The notes under the pieces were generated by a model. It was not told the DNA's origin. It did not search any database and was given only the letters and a program-made list of their open reading frames with translations. A DNA stretch of 29,113 bases, taken from contig CAYVXE010000050.1 in assembly GCA_964455375.1 (NCBI GenBank), positions 1 through 29,113 of the forward strand, given 5' to 3'. Positions 15,476 through 23,041 of this stretch are shown piece after piece; position 1 is the stretch's first letter, and the number at the start of each line of letters is the position of its first letter. The stretch comes from CAYVXE01 sp964455375 (GTDB taxonomy: Bacteria; Zhuqueibacterota; Zhuqueibacteria; Oceanimicrobiales; Oceanimicrobiaceae). The position numbers were made by a program, and so were the translations under genes.

Positions 15476-15823
15476 TTATTTTTTTATCGACTTCAATTTT
15501 CCCAACAGGACATTCGGTTGAAATGGTTTCACGACATAGTCATTAACGCCGGCTTTCATTGCCTCCAAAACCTCTTTTTGTCCGCCTTCGGTTGTAATCA
15601 TGACAACGGGAACTTTCGACGATTTCCGGAGCTCTTTAACAAATGTCAGTCCATCCATGACCGGCATGTTCCAATCGGTGAAAACAATATCGACACCATC
15701 TGATTTGCCAAGAGCTGCTTTACCGTCACTGGCTTCAATAATATCGGTATGGCCCCCTTCATTTAAAGCTTTTATGACAATTTTGCGCATCACGGCAGAA
15801 TCGTCAACGACAAGTATCTTCAT
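15476..15823 (-). CDS. cheY: Response regulator CheY
   Basis: A compact 115-residue receiver that matches canonical CheY best of the three copies. It has MKILVVDDSAVMRK with Asp7-Asp8, phosphoacceptor Asp50 (FTDWNMPVMDG), Thr77 (MITTEG), Tyr96 and Lys99 (NDYVVKPF). The aromatic at 96 matches the switch Tyr of E. coli CheY. It sits between the two cheX genes. Phosphorylation by the CheA in this cluster and binding to FliM are expected from the family. Confidence 0.9.
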   Translation of the reverse strand: MKILVVDDSAVMRKIVIKALNEGGHTDIIEASDGKAALGKSDGVDIVFTDWNMPVMDGLTFVKELRKSSKVPVVMITTEGGQKEVLEAMKAGVNDYVVKPFQPNVLLGKLKSIKK

Positions 15824-15847
15824 TCCTTAAACTCCTTTTTTCTTTAA

Positions 15848-16318
15848 CTATTCAGAAAAATCATTTCCTATGTAACTTACATACAAACAGTATTCCCCCA
15901 CATTCAAAAAAACAGAAACACTTTTTTCATTCAATGGTGGCAATTCACCCTGACCCTTTTGGGGGAGTCCCAGGTGAAATGTCACATCCTTTGAAACATA
16001 TCCGTTTAAGAAACTGCCGGCAAGCGTGTTCAACATTTCGGCCACAATATCCTCAACCGCTTCATCACTGGGCGCCACATCAATTTCCCCGTAAACTTCC
16101 AGGGCAAGATTTCTCCCACATTCTTTCGGTACCTCAAGCACCAGTTCCCCTATAAACGGTTCTTCAATCGGCAGAATCGCCCAATATTTATTTTTGTCCA
16201 CCGGTTTAATATCTTCCTGGTCACTTCTAAAAGTAACATCTTCAAAGGTCATATTTTCCATGGTTTTTGAGATTGCGGAAGTCAATTCTTCTTTAAATCG
16301 GCTTTTGATATCGCTCAT
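15848..16318 (-). CDS. CheX-family phosphatase (second copy)
   Basis: A second, diverged CheX-type protein of 156 residues. The active-site helix is AVEDIVAEMLNTLAGSFLN (87-105), with ExxN formed by Glu94/Asn97. The body has FIGELVLEVP (55-64) and DVTFHLGLPQ (111-120), as expected for the CheX fold. The protein ends in SVSVFLNVGEYCLYVSYIG, a strand pair seen in CheX homologues. Sequence similarity to the first copy is low outside the active site, so they probably have different response-regulator partners. It starts 4 nt after the preceding cheY stop, suggesting a paired function. Confidence 0.75.
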   Translation of the reverse strand: MSDIKSRFKEELTSAISKTMENMTFEDVTFRSDQEDIKPVDKNKYWAILPIEEPFIGELVLEVPKECGRNLALEVYGEIDVAPSDEAVEDIVAEMLNTLAGSFLNGYVSKDVTFHLGLPQKGQGELPPLNEKSVSVFLNVGEYCLYVSYIGNDFSE

Positions 16319-16322
16319 TGTT

Positions 16323-16712
16323 CTAACCCCACTGATCTTGTTGCAATAGATTATCTAATGCTTTAGCGACACTGGCCGGTGTTATGGGTTTATTTACTAC
16401 CGCCAATGCTCCACCCTCTATCAGGTTGCTTTCCATTTTTTTGTTGCTGGCGCTAGAGATTACAACCACCGGCAAATCATGTAACCTGGGACTGGCTTTA
16501 ACATGTTTCAGAAGCGTCTGGCCATCCATATTAGGCATATTCAAATCAGTAATAAGCAAATCAACTTTGTTGTCCTTGGCAAGTTGCAACGCTTCCTTTC
16601 CGTCGACGGCTTCAATAAAATTGGTGTTCATAAAACCGGCAATTTCAACACACCTTTTAATAATCATGCGGGCAGTTGAAGAGTCATCTGCCACGAGTAT
16701 TGTTTCAATCAT
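16323..16712 (-). CDS. Single-domain response regulator (CheY-like)
   Basis: A 129-residue receiver with ILVADDSSTAR (Asp8, Asp9 after the ATG at 16712), phosphoacceptor Asp56 (LITDLNMPNMDG), Ser86 at the switch position (VISSAS) and Lys108 (VVNKPI). PxLHDLPVVVIS is typical of CheY. A TTG six bases upstream could also start it, but AAGGAAAGG is correctly spaced for the ATG. It follows the HDOD gene by 2 nt. The phospho-Thr position being Ser is common. Confidence 0.88.
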   Translation of the reverse strand: MIETILVADDSSTARMIIKRCVEIAGFMNTNFIEAVDGKEALQLAKDNKVDLLITDLNMPNMDGQTLLKHVKASPRLHDLPVVVISSASNKKMESNLIEGGALAVVNKPITPASVAKALDNLLQQDQWG

Positions 16713-16714
16713 AT

Positions 16715-17581
16715 TCAAACCTTTCCTTCAGACATTAAAATGTCTTTAATTGTTTGAAAATCATTCTCGACGATTAATAAGACCCTGTTCAACTGTTCCT
16801 TGGCAATATCAAAATACCTTTCATACGCATTATCAACTGTGTATGCCAGGCTGTCCGCACCCGTACCGGAACCGCCAATCATGGCAATTAAATCTCCAAG
16901 ATGAACAGAGTACGCCAGAGTTCTATACTCTTTAGAAGCGTTTTGCGGGTGATGGTGATCACGAATAGCATAACAGAGCGCTTCGGGTAAACTCCAGTGT
17001 TTGGCCAACTCATAACCGATGGCACAGTGGTCTGTTCCAATGGTCATTTGCTCCGCTTCAAGATAATCATGTACTTGATGTGTTTCACACAATTCAGTCA
17101 TCTTTTCGGTACATCCCACTAAAAACTCCGAAATAACAGACTTTCCAATGTCATGCAACAAACCGGCCGTGAAAGCTAACCCCGGAGAAAGGGATTTTTT
17201 AGCAAACTTCGTTATTTCCCTGGAAGCAATTGCTGTACGCAAAGAGTGTTCCCACATTTCTCCGGTTTTGCTCTCATACCCTTCAAGGGGCCTAGTATAA
17301 ACGATGGAAGAAGAGGCGCAAATAGCTACGCCAACGACCATCATTTCACCCATTAAAAGAACTGCCCGTTTTACGGTTGTCACCTCCGAGCCCCGGTAGT
17401 AAGCAGCAGAGTTTGCCATTTTGAGTACTTCAGAGGTCAGCGAAACATCATTTTCAACAAGCTGTACCACATCTTTAAGCGAATGATTCTCATCATCAAT
17501 TACTTTGAGAATTTGGAATGCAACCATTGAAGGAATGGGTTTTTCCTTGATACGTTGTGTGATTGTTTCTAATGAAATCAT
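16715..17581 (-). CDS. HDOD domain protein in the chemotaxis operon
   Basis: This 288-residue protein has an HDOD domain across residues 5-210. IPSMVAFQILKVIDDENHSLKDVVQLVENDVSLTSEVLKMANSAAY (16-61) is the HDOD opening block. It is followed by FTAGLLHDIGKSV (137-149, His143-Asp144) and TDHCAIGYELAKHWSLPEAL with IRDHHHP (207-212). HDOD proteins are mostly regulatory and lack nuclease or phosphodiesterase activity, though HD is retained here. HDOD proteins near che genes are recurrent, but their role is not settled. Start 17581 (ATG overlapping the cheD stop as ATGA) is preferred over a TTG three codons upstream. Confidence 0.85.
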   Translation of the reverse strand: MISLETITQRIKEKPIPSMVAFQILKVIDDENHSLKDVVQLVENDVSLTSEVLKMANSAAYYRGSEVTTVKRAVLLMGEMMVVGVAICASSSIVYTRPLEGYESKTGEMWEHSLRTAIASREITKFAKKSLSPGLAFTAGLLHDIGKSVISEFLVGCTEKMTELCETHQVHDYLEAEQMTIGTDHCAIGYELAKHWSLPEALCYAIRDHHHPQNASKEYRTLAYSVHLGDLIAMIGGSGTGADSLAYTVDNAYERYFDIAKEQLNRVLLIVENDFQTIKDILMSEGKV

Positions 17582-18057
17582 AATTCCCAATCCCCCCTTC
17601 CAGGCGAAGATATAATGACTTTTCCTGAGTTAATGTCAACTGAAACCGTGCGGCTGATAGACCCTCCGACATCTTCGGCAATGGCACCCAACTGGAAACG
17701 CCAGAGAATTTTCTTGACGGCAAGAATATTCCGCTTGCCAATATTAAACGTATTGTTTGGGTCCATGATACTTGCACCTCCTGCAAGCTTCACGATAAGT
17801 TTCTTCTGACCGACATAGCCGAGTTTTTTCATCTCATCTAATAAATTTGGAATTCCGGTATCAGCAAACATTCCCGGCCTTTCTGCCGCTCTTTTCTTAT
17901 TGATAGAAGATTCCGGCAATGCGACGTGTAACATCCCGACTGCCCTATTTTGAGTATCCAAAACGATGACTGCCACACAGGATCCTAATGCCATCGTTTT
18001 GATCGTATTTTCTTTGGACGCTGCATATTCACCTACCCCAACATACATTATTTTCAT
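17578..18057 (-). CDS. cheD: Chemoreceptor glutamine deamidase CheD
   Basis: CheD deamidates specific Gln residues of chemoreceptors and, in CheC/CheX-type systems, can be bound by CheC. The 159-residue protein has the Cys-His-Thr triad at positions Thr21 (IKTMALGSCVAV), Cys27 and His44 (GMLHVALPES). The numbering is the same as in Thermotoga CheD. KLAGGASI, NIGKRN and DVGGSISRTV are conserved further on. It overlaps cheB by ATGA on the 5' side and the HDOD gene by ATGA on the 3' side. Confidence 0.93.
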   Translation of the reverse strand: MKIMYVGVGEYAASKENTIKTMALGSCVAVIVLDTQNRAVGMLHVALPESSINKKRAAERPGMFADTGIPNLLDEMKKLGYVGQKKLIVKLAGGASIMDPNNTFNIGKRNILAVKKILWRFQLGAIAEDVGGSISRTVSVDINSGKVIISSPGRGDWEL

Positions 18058-19112
18058 TTACCCATCTCCGAAAGCGTACTTATGATCTTACTAGCGATAG
18101 AATCCAAAGGAATTAATTTATCCGTTCCTCCGCGTTCATAAGCTACTTTTGGCATACCAAAAACCACGGAAGTAGCTTCATTCTGAGCGAAGGTCTGCGC
18201 GCCGGCTTTTTTCATTTCAACCATGCCGTCAGCGCCATCATGCCCCATACCAGTTAACATAACCCCCACTGCATTTGAACCGACGTATTTTGCTACCGAC
18301 TGAAACAATACTTCCACAGAAGGCCGGTGACCACAAACTTTTTCACCGTCGTAACAATCAATGATATAAGTTCCGCCGGAACGAAGGACTTTCATGTGTT
18401 GATCTCCGGGCGCAACCAGTACACTACCTCGCATAATGCGATCGCCGGATTTCGCTTCCTTCACCGTCATTACACTTATTTTGTTGAGACTTTCTGCAAA
18501 CATGGATGTAAACCCCGCCGGCATGTGCTGGACAATAACAATTCCCGGCGTATCCGCCGGTAGTTGTGACAACACTCGCCGAATAGCTTCTGTGCCCCCT
18601 GTCGAAGCGCCAACTGCAATGACTTTATCAGAAGATTCGGCTAATGCCGAATAGGATTTATTGGTAGCTTTTAACGGCTTGTAATCTCTTCTTTTCCAGT
18701 GGCTCACATTCGCTTTTGATGCAATTTTTACTTTTGAACGTAATTCAGAAAGCATTGAATTCAGTCCGTGTGCAACATCCGTATTCGGTTTTGTCACGAA
18801 GTCAACGGCACCGGCTTCGAGAGCCTGCATGGTGATGGTTTTGCCTCTTTCCGTCAAAGAACTCACCATTAAAACCGGTAAAGGACGTTGCGGCATCAAA
18901 CGGCGTAAAAATTCGACCCCATCCATGCGCGGCATCTCAACATCAAGGGTAAGTACGTCCGGTTTGAAAGCCATTATTTTATCACGGGCGATATACGGAT
19001 CCGAGGCATTTGCCACCACATCAATTTCCGGGTCCATGGAAAGACCTTTCGTAAGGATTCCCCGCACTAAAGCAGAATCATCAACCACTAAGACCTTGAT
19101 TTTTCCCTTCAA
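18054..19112 (-). CDS. cheB: Chemotaxis methylesterase/response regulator CheB
   Basis: CheB demethylates and deamidates receptor glutamates and is activated by CheA. The 352-residue protein has a receiver domain (1-115; Asp11-Asp12, phosphoacceptor Asp57, Lys108) and a linker (about 125-160). The methylesterase domain (about 160-350) has the catalytic triad Ser170 (VGASTGG), His196 (VQHMPAGF) and Asp292 (GMGHDGADGM). The start is TTG at 19112, overlapping the cheR stop as TTGA. AAAGGAA lies 10 nt upstream, and the next in-frame codons would cut into the first receiver strand, so TTG is supported. Confidence 0.93.
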   Translation of the reverse strand: MKGKIKVLVVDDSALVRGILTKGLSMDPEIDVVANASDPYIARDKIMAFKPDVLTLDVEMPRMDGVEFLRRLMPQRPLPVLMVSSLTERGKTITMQALEAGAVDFVTKPNTDVAHGLNSMLSELRSKVKIASKANVSHWKRRDYKPLKATNKSYSALAESSDKVIAVGASTGGTEAIRRVLSQLPADTPGIVIVQHMPAGFTSMFAESLNKISVMTVKEAKSGDRIMRGSVLVAPGDQHMKVLRSGGTYIIDCYDGEKVCGHRPSVEVLFQSVAKYVGSNAVGVMLTGMGHDGADGMVEMKKAGAQTFAQNEATSVVFGMPKVAYERGGTDKLIPLDSIASKIISTLSEMGK

Positions 19113-19951
19113 CTTCCCGATTCCTTTCGGTAAACGGCAGGTTTTACAAACTGAAAAAGTTGATGGCTCCTGCCAAGCGTTTCTGAATGTCCAACAAACA
19201 AATATCCGCCGTTGTTTGTGTAACGATGGAATCGTTCCACTAAAGATTTGCGGGTGACTTCATCAAAATAAATCATGACATTTCTGGCGAAAATGATATG
19301 GAATTTCCCTTTGAACGGGAAATCTCTTTGTATTAAATTTAGTCGTCTGAAAAGAACCAAATCTTTAACCTGTTTCCGTACCTGCCAGGCATCTTTCCCT
19401 ATATGTTCCAAATATTTATTTTTTAAACCCTCCGGTATACGGCTCACATTTTTTTCCTGATAAACGCCTCTTTTAGCGACCTCTAAAATGGACAGGGAAA
19501 TATCCGTTGCCAGCACCCCGACATCCCAGTTCACGACATCATGTTTCAGATATTCCAGAATCAACATAGCCAGTGTGTAAGGTTCCTCACCCGATGAACT
19601 GGCGGCACACCACACGCGCAGAACCTTCTGGCCTAATTTTAAATTGGCGTTAATTATTTCAGGAAGGACAACTTTTAGTAAATAATCAAAATGATCGTTT
19701 TCACGAAAAAAATACGTGTGATTTGTGGATATTTTATCGACGAAATCGCTCAGAGCTTTGCCTGACTGATCGTTTACAACATAATCATAATAGTCCTGAA
19801 AACATTTGAGATTATTTTTTCTGAGCAGTTTATTTAAGCGGCCAACCACAAGTGCGCGCTTTTGATCACTTAATGAAATGCCAAACCGATCATATACTAA
19901 CTTTCGAATCAATTCAAATTCATGACCGCTAATATTTATGACATCAAGCAC
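19109..19951 (-). CDS. cheR: Chemotaxis protein methyltransferase CheR
   Basis: CheR methylates receptor glutamates using SAM. The 280-residue protein has the N-terminal helical domain (about 1-75) ending in STNHTYFFRE. The SAM-binding segment is RVWCAASSSGEEPYTLAM, followed by VLATDISLSILEVAKRGVY and a late IIFARNVMIYFDE block and GGYLFVGHSETL. There are no tetratricopeptide repeats or extra domains. Neither chemoreceptor in the window ends in an aromatic pentapeptide tether (such as NWETF), so CheR probably acts without tethering. Confidence 0.93.
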   Translation of the reverse strand: MLDVINISGHEFELIRKLVYDRFGISLSDQKRALVVGRLNKLLRKNNLKCFQDYYDYVVNDQSGKALSDFVDKISTNHTYFFRENDHFDYLLKVVLPEIINANLKLGQKVLRVWCAASSSGEEPYTLAMLILEYLKHDVVNWDVGVLATDISLSILEVAKRGVYQEKNVSRIPEGLKNKYLEHIGKDAWQVRKQVKDLVLFRRLNLIQRDFPFKGKFHIIFARNVMIYFDEVTRKSLVERFHRYTNNGGYLFVGHSETLGRSHQLFQFVKPAVYRKESGS

Positions 19952-20013
19952 CTATTAACTCCATTTAATCATTGTGCCGCAAAACCGTTCATTCCAATCA
20001 GCCGGATAGACAT

Positions 20014-22206
20014 TTAAACAGCCCATGAATCCCCGTTCGCCTCATCGACAACTTTTACTTCCTTGGTATTTTCCTGGTCATGAACCAGCTGCCGACCGTC
20101 ATAATTTTTCAATCTGAATTTGTTTAATAACGTCTTTAGTTGCTTGGCTTGGCCCGAGAGTGTTTCTGAAGCGGAAGCACTTTCTTCAGCACCGGCGGTA
20201 TTTGCCTGAGTTACCTGGTCAATTTGGCTTAACCCGGAGTTCACTTGTTCGATACCTTGCGCCTGTTCTTTTGAGGCCTGGGCTATTTCGCCGATGAGAT
20301 CAGACACCTTCATTACACTTTGCTCGATCTCATCCAGGGCTTTTGCAGTGACATCGGCAAGTTTCGAGCCATTCTCTACTTTATTAACCGTGTCTTCAAT
20401 TAATTCCGTGGTTTCCTGCGCTGCCTTCGCACTGCGTTGAGCCAAATTGCGAACTTCCTCGGCAACCACGGCAAATCCCTTGCCGTGAACGCCGGCACGC
20501 GCGGCTTCTACCGCAGCATTCAAGGCCAGCAAATTAGTCTGAAACGCGATCTCATCGATGGCCTTGATAATATTGGAAATCTTCGAGGACGAATCTTTGA
20601 TTTTCCCCATTGCCGAAAGCATCTTTTTCATCTGCGAATTTCCATCCCTGGCAGTGTCTTTTGCGGCATTGGTTAATTGGTTCGCTTCCGTGGCATTGTC
20701 TGCATTCTGGCGGGTTTGCGAACCGATTTCATTCATGGAAGCAGAGATTTCTTCCAATGAACTTGCCTGTTTGGATGCGCCCTGCGACAGTGAATTGCTG
20801 GAATCGGCCACCTGCATGGAACTGTCGGCCACCTGCTCAGCACTGAAAGAAACTTGGGAAAGTGTTTCATTCAATGATTCAACGGTTTTATTCATGGAAT
20901 CTCGCATCAACGCTAAATCACCCCGGTATTCACCATCCATGGTTACACTGAGATTTCCAGTAGCTATTTCCGTCAAACAATTCACAGCATCATTTACCGG
21001 ATGGGTAATATTTGCAATGGTTAAATTAATGCCATCAATAATTTCCCGGTAGCTACCCGAAAACTTGGATGCGTCTCCGCGTGTGGCCAACTCGCCTTGT
21101 TCAGCAGCCGAAGTTAGCTGCATAATCTCATCGATCAATTCCCGCAAATTGCGGCGAATTTTATTAAGACTGTCAGAGAAGACAACCTGCTTTCCTGGTA
21201 AAGAACGCATTTCCAAACTTAAATCTCCTTTTGCATAGAGTTCCAGAATATCAATACCTTCCAACGTAGGGTTAATGACCGCATCCAGCGTGTCATTTAT
21301 GCCTTGCAAAATCCCGGAATACGCACCCTTCACAATGTCCGGGTTACAACGGTTGTCAATATCTCCGGTTTTTTGCGCTTCAACCGTTTCGTGAAGGTCT
21401 CGAAGCATAGTTTGCAAATTTTCTTTCACACTCATCATGGCCTTACCCAACACATCTTCATCCGACGTCACCTCTATGTCCACGTCCAGATTTCCTTGAG
21501 CAATCTGTTCAGCGACCTGGGCCTTTCGCTTCTGTGACTGCATCATGTCACGAAATGAATCTGCCAGCGCACCGATTTCGTCCTTACTATCGATGGAAAT
21601 TTGGTCGTCGATCTTACCCTGCGCTAATTTTTTGGCAATCGCCGTAATTTTTCCAATGGGCTTCGTAATACGATTTGCCATGATTATGGTAATGATCACA
21701 AAAATTGCAATCATAGTTAAACTAAGAAGAGTTGTCGCTCTGTTCGCCGATGCAAGCGCTTTATTCCGGCTTTCAAGCGTGATTCCAACCATTATTTCAC
21801 CAATTTGGTCATCACCGGAAAGAATCGGATTCTCATAAAACATTTCGCCATTATTCTCTAAATTACCTTCAACAGCAGACTCATCCACGGATTCCATACC
21901 GTTTTTACGATAAAGGAATACCTGTTTCCCATCTTTATCCTTAATATCGATATAAGAAAACATGGCCTGACTCGTAAATCCCTGTACCGCAGTTACAACC
22001 GCATCACGATCGCTAAATTCCAAACCGGATTTAACCGCTTCCCCGGCAATTTCTGTTAAAACCTGGAGCGATGACCCTAAATTACCGTCAAGAGAGCGTT
22101 TGTTAATTACCTCATTGACAAAAATTGATATCATCATCATCACAACAATTGTGGTGATAAATATAGACAACATTTTGCCTTTCAGATTTAATGATATCCT
22201 TTTCAT
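20014..22206 (-). CDS. Methyl-accepting chemotaxis protein with CHASE8-like periplasmic part and multiple HAMP-like segments
   Basis: A 730-residue receptor with TM1 (about 12-32), a periplasmic region of about 120 residues (33-155), TM2 (about 158-180), a HAMP domain (180-232) and further HAMP-like units near 235-285, 315-365 and 405-455. The cytoplasmic signalling domain (about 455-700) has the tip DEIAFQTNLLALNAAVEAAR (551-570) and EEVRNLAQRSA. The periplasmic stretch with LQVLTEIAGEAVKSGLEFSD (48-67) and YIDIKDKDGKQVFLYR (85-100) resembles CHASE8 sensor domains, such as in YfiN. The start at 22206 was chosen for the AGGATGAGG just upstream; 22251 would overlap the previous gene. The gene directly upstream encodes a small secreted protein 10 nt away. 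No CheR tether is seen. Confidence 0.85.
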   Translation of the reverse strand: MKRISLNLKGKMLSIFITTIVVMMMISIFVNEVINKRSLDGNLGSSLQVLTEIAGEAVKSGLEFSDRDAVVTAVQGFTSQAMFSYIDIKDKDGKQVFLYRKNGMESVDESAVEGNLENNGEMFYENPILSGDDQIGEIMVGITLESRNKALASANRATTLLSLTMIAIFVIITIIMANRITKPIGKITAIAKKLAQGKIDDQISIDSKDEIGALADSFRDMMQSQKRKAQVAEQIAQGNLDVDIEVTSDEDVLGKAMMSVKENLQTMLRDLHETVEAQKTGDIDNRCNPDIVKGAYSGILQGINDTLDAVINPTLEGIDILELYAKGDLSLEMRSLPGKQVVFSDSLNKIRRNLRELIDEIMQLTSAAEQGELATRGDASKFSGSYREIIDGINLTIANITHPVNDAVNCLTEIATGNLSVTMDGEYRGDLALMRDSMNKTVESLNETLSQVSFSAEQVADSSMQVADSSNSLSQGASKQASSLEEISASMNEIGSQTRQNADNATEANQLTNAAKDTARDGNSQMKKMLSAMGKIKDSSSKISNIIKAIDEIAFQTNLLALNAAVEAARAGVHGKGFAVVAEEVRNLAQRSAKAAQETTELIEDTVNKVENGSKLADVTAKALDEIEQSVMKVSDLIGEIAQASKEQAQGIEQVNSGLSQIDQVTQANTAGAEESASASETLSGQAKQLKTLLNKFRLKNYDGRQLVHDQENTKEVKVVDEANGDSWAV

Positions 22207-22216
22207 TTCCTCATCC

Positions 22217-22756
22217 TTATTCAATGACTTTAGCAATTCCGAATTTTGCAATGGTATCCGGAGTAAATTTATCCTTCAAAAAAGAATTATGTTTCAGATT
22301 CAAGACCATTTTAATTTTATGGTCCTTATCCAGCAAGATTCCCAACAACGCTCCCGAGTCGGAGAATTGCTGTGACGATGTGATAATTGTAATCTTTTTT
22401 GTTTTACATTTTGAAAGGATGTAGAGCTTGTTGTTGCTCTGATCCAGAGTTGCTGAATCGAAAATAATTAAAATACTGTTCTCTGCTATAGTGCCTAAAG
22501 CATTACCGATGTCCGTTGATTTTTCAACGATATACACATGCGGTTTGATCTTATTCTGAGCGGCAGCGCGGGCAATTTTGTCTTTATTTTTCTGAAAATA
22601 TTCCTTCGAAGAAAAAACCACTACTTCACTGCAAGTCGGAAAAAATTGTTTGGTTGTATATAAAACTTGCATTGGAGTGACCTCCTTTGCGCTCCCAACA
22701 CCACTTACACAAAGGACCATTAATACGACAATAGTCATGACTCTTTTGACCATCAT
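22217..22756 (-). CDS. Small secreted protein, YfiR/DUF4154-like candidate
   Basis: This 179-residue protein has a signal peptide (Lys-rich start, hydrophobic 8-20, cleavage likely after GSA at 21-23). The mature protein has alternating beta/alpha segments and two cysteines, Cys42 and Cys117. Its C-terminal pattern, KITIITSSQQFSDSG (121-135) then GALLGILLD and KIKMVLNL, resembles the end of YfiR (DUF4154), where LxVSDxxxFxxxGG and an FEIN-type strand occur. The characteristic YfiR N-terminal FxxWP is not seen, so an unrelated periplasmic-binding-like fold is possible. It lies 10 nt upstream of a chemoreceptor, so it may act on that receptor's periplasmic domain. GGAGG lies just upstream; ATG at 22756 or 22753 could start it. 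Confidence 0.55.
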   Translation of the reverse strand: MMVKRVMTIVVLMVLCVSGVGSAKEVTPMQVLYTTKQFFPTCSEVVVFSSKEYFQKNKDKIARAAAQNKIKPHVYIVEKSTDIGNALGTIAENSILIIFDSATLDQSNNKLYILSKCKTKKITIITSSQQFSDSGALLGILLDKDHKIKMVLNLKHNSFLKDKFTPDTIAKFGIAKVIE

Positions 22757-22795
22757 TACCTCCAGATATTTAATATTTAATAGAGAACGTGTTTT

Positions 22796-22825
22796 ACTAT
22801 ACTAGGATTTCGGTTCGTTTCGGTT
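22796..22825 (-). promoter_or_regulatory. Tandem 8-bp repeats over a candidate internal promoter
   Basis: On the minus strand AACCGAAA occurs twice with 10-bp phasing (complements of 22818-22825 and 22808-22815). A -10-like TATAGT (complement of 22796-22801) lies 6 bp further downstream, and the repeat covers the -35 position. This would fit an activator-dependent promoter for the secreted-protein/receptor pair. No canonical -35 is present. Confidence 0.3.
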
Positions 22826-22861
22826 AAAACTAAACTCAGTTTTTTACATTAATTTAACTTT

Positions 22862-22941
22862 TTCAATTCATAATTGACCGAAAACAGGCCATTTTTCACA
22901 AAAGGTATCATTCCGAAACCGGCTGCTGCCGGTTCGAAATG
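22862..22941. repeat. Dyads in the gap between the two receptor units
   Basis: TCAATT-CAT-AATTGA (22862-22876) and AACCGGC-TGCT-GCCGGTT (about 22917-22934) are inverted repeats with short loops in the 285-bp gap. The second has no T-run on the minus strand, so I do not call it an intrinsic terminator. It could slow or process the transcript downstream of the preceding receptor. No gene is visible here. Confidence 0.35.
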
Positions 22942-23041
22942 AGAGAGAGGTTTCGCAGAACATTTTGTGTCGCATTTTTTTACTCTGATTTCAGTCGACG
23001 GACTCACTGCGCCTGATATTTACAATCGATTATTTTAGACC

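Noticed and set aside
22917..22934. GC-rich hairpin as an intrinsic terminator of the large receptor gene
   Set aside because: The minus strand has no T-run after the stem, so it does not meet the usual form of an intrinsic terminator.
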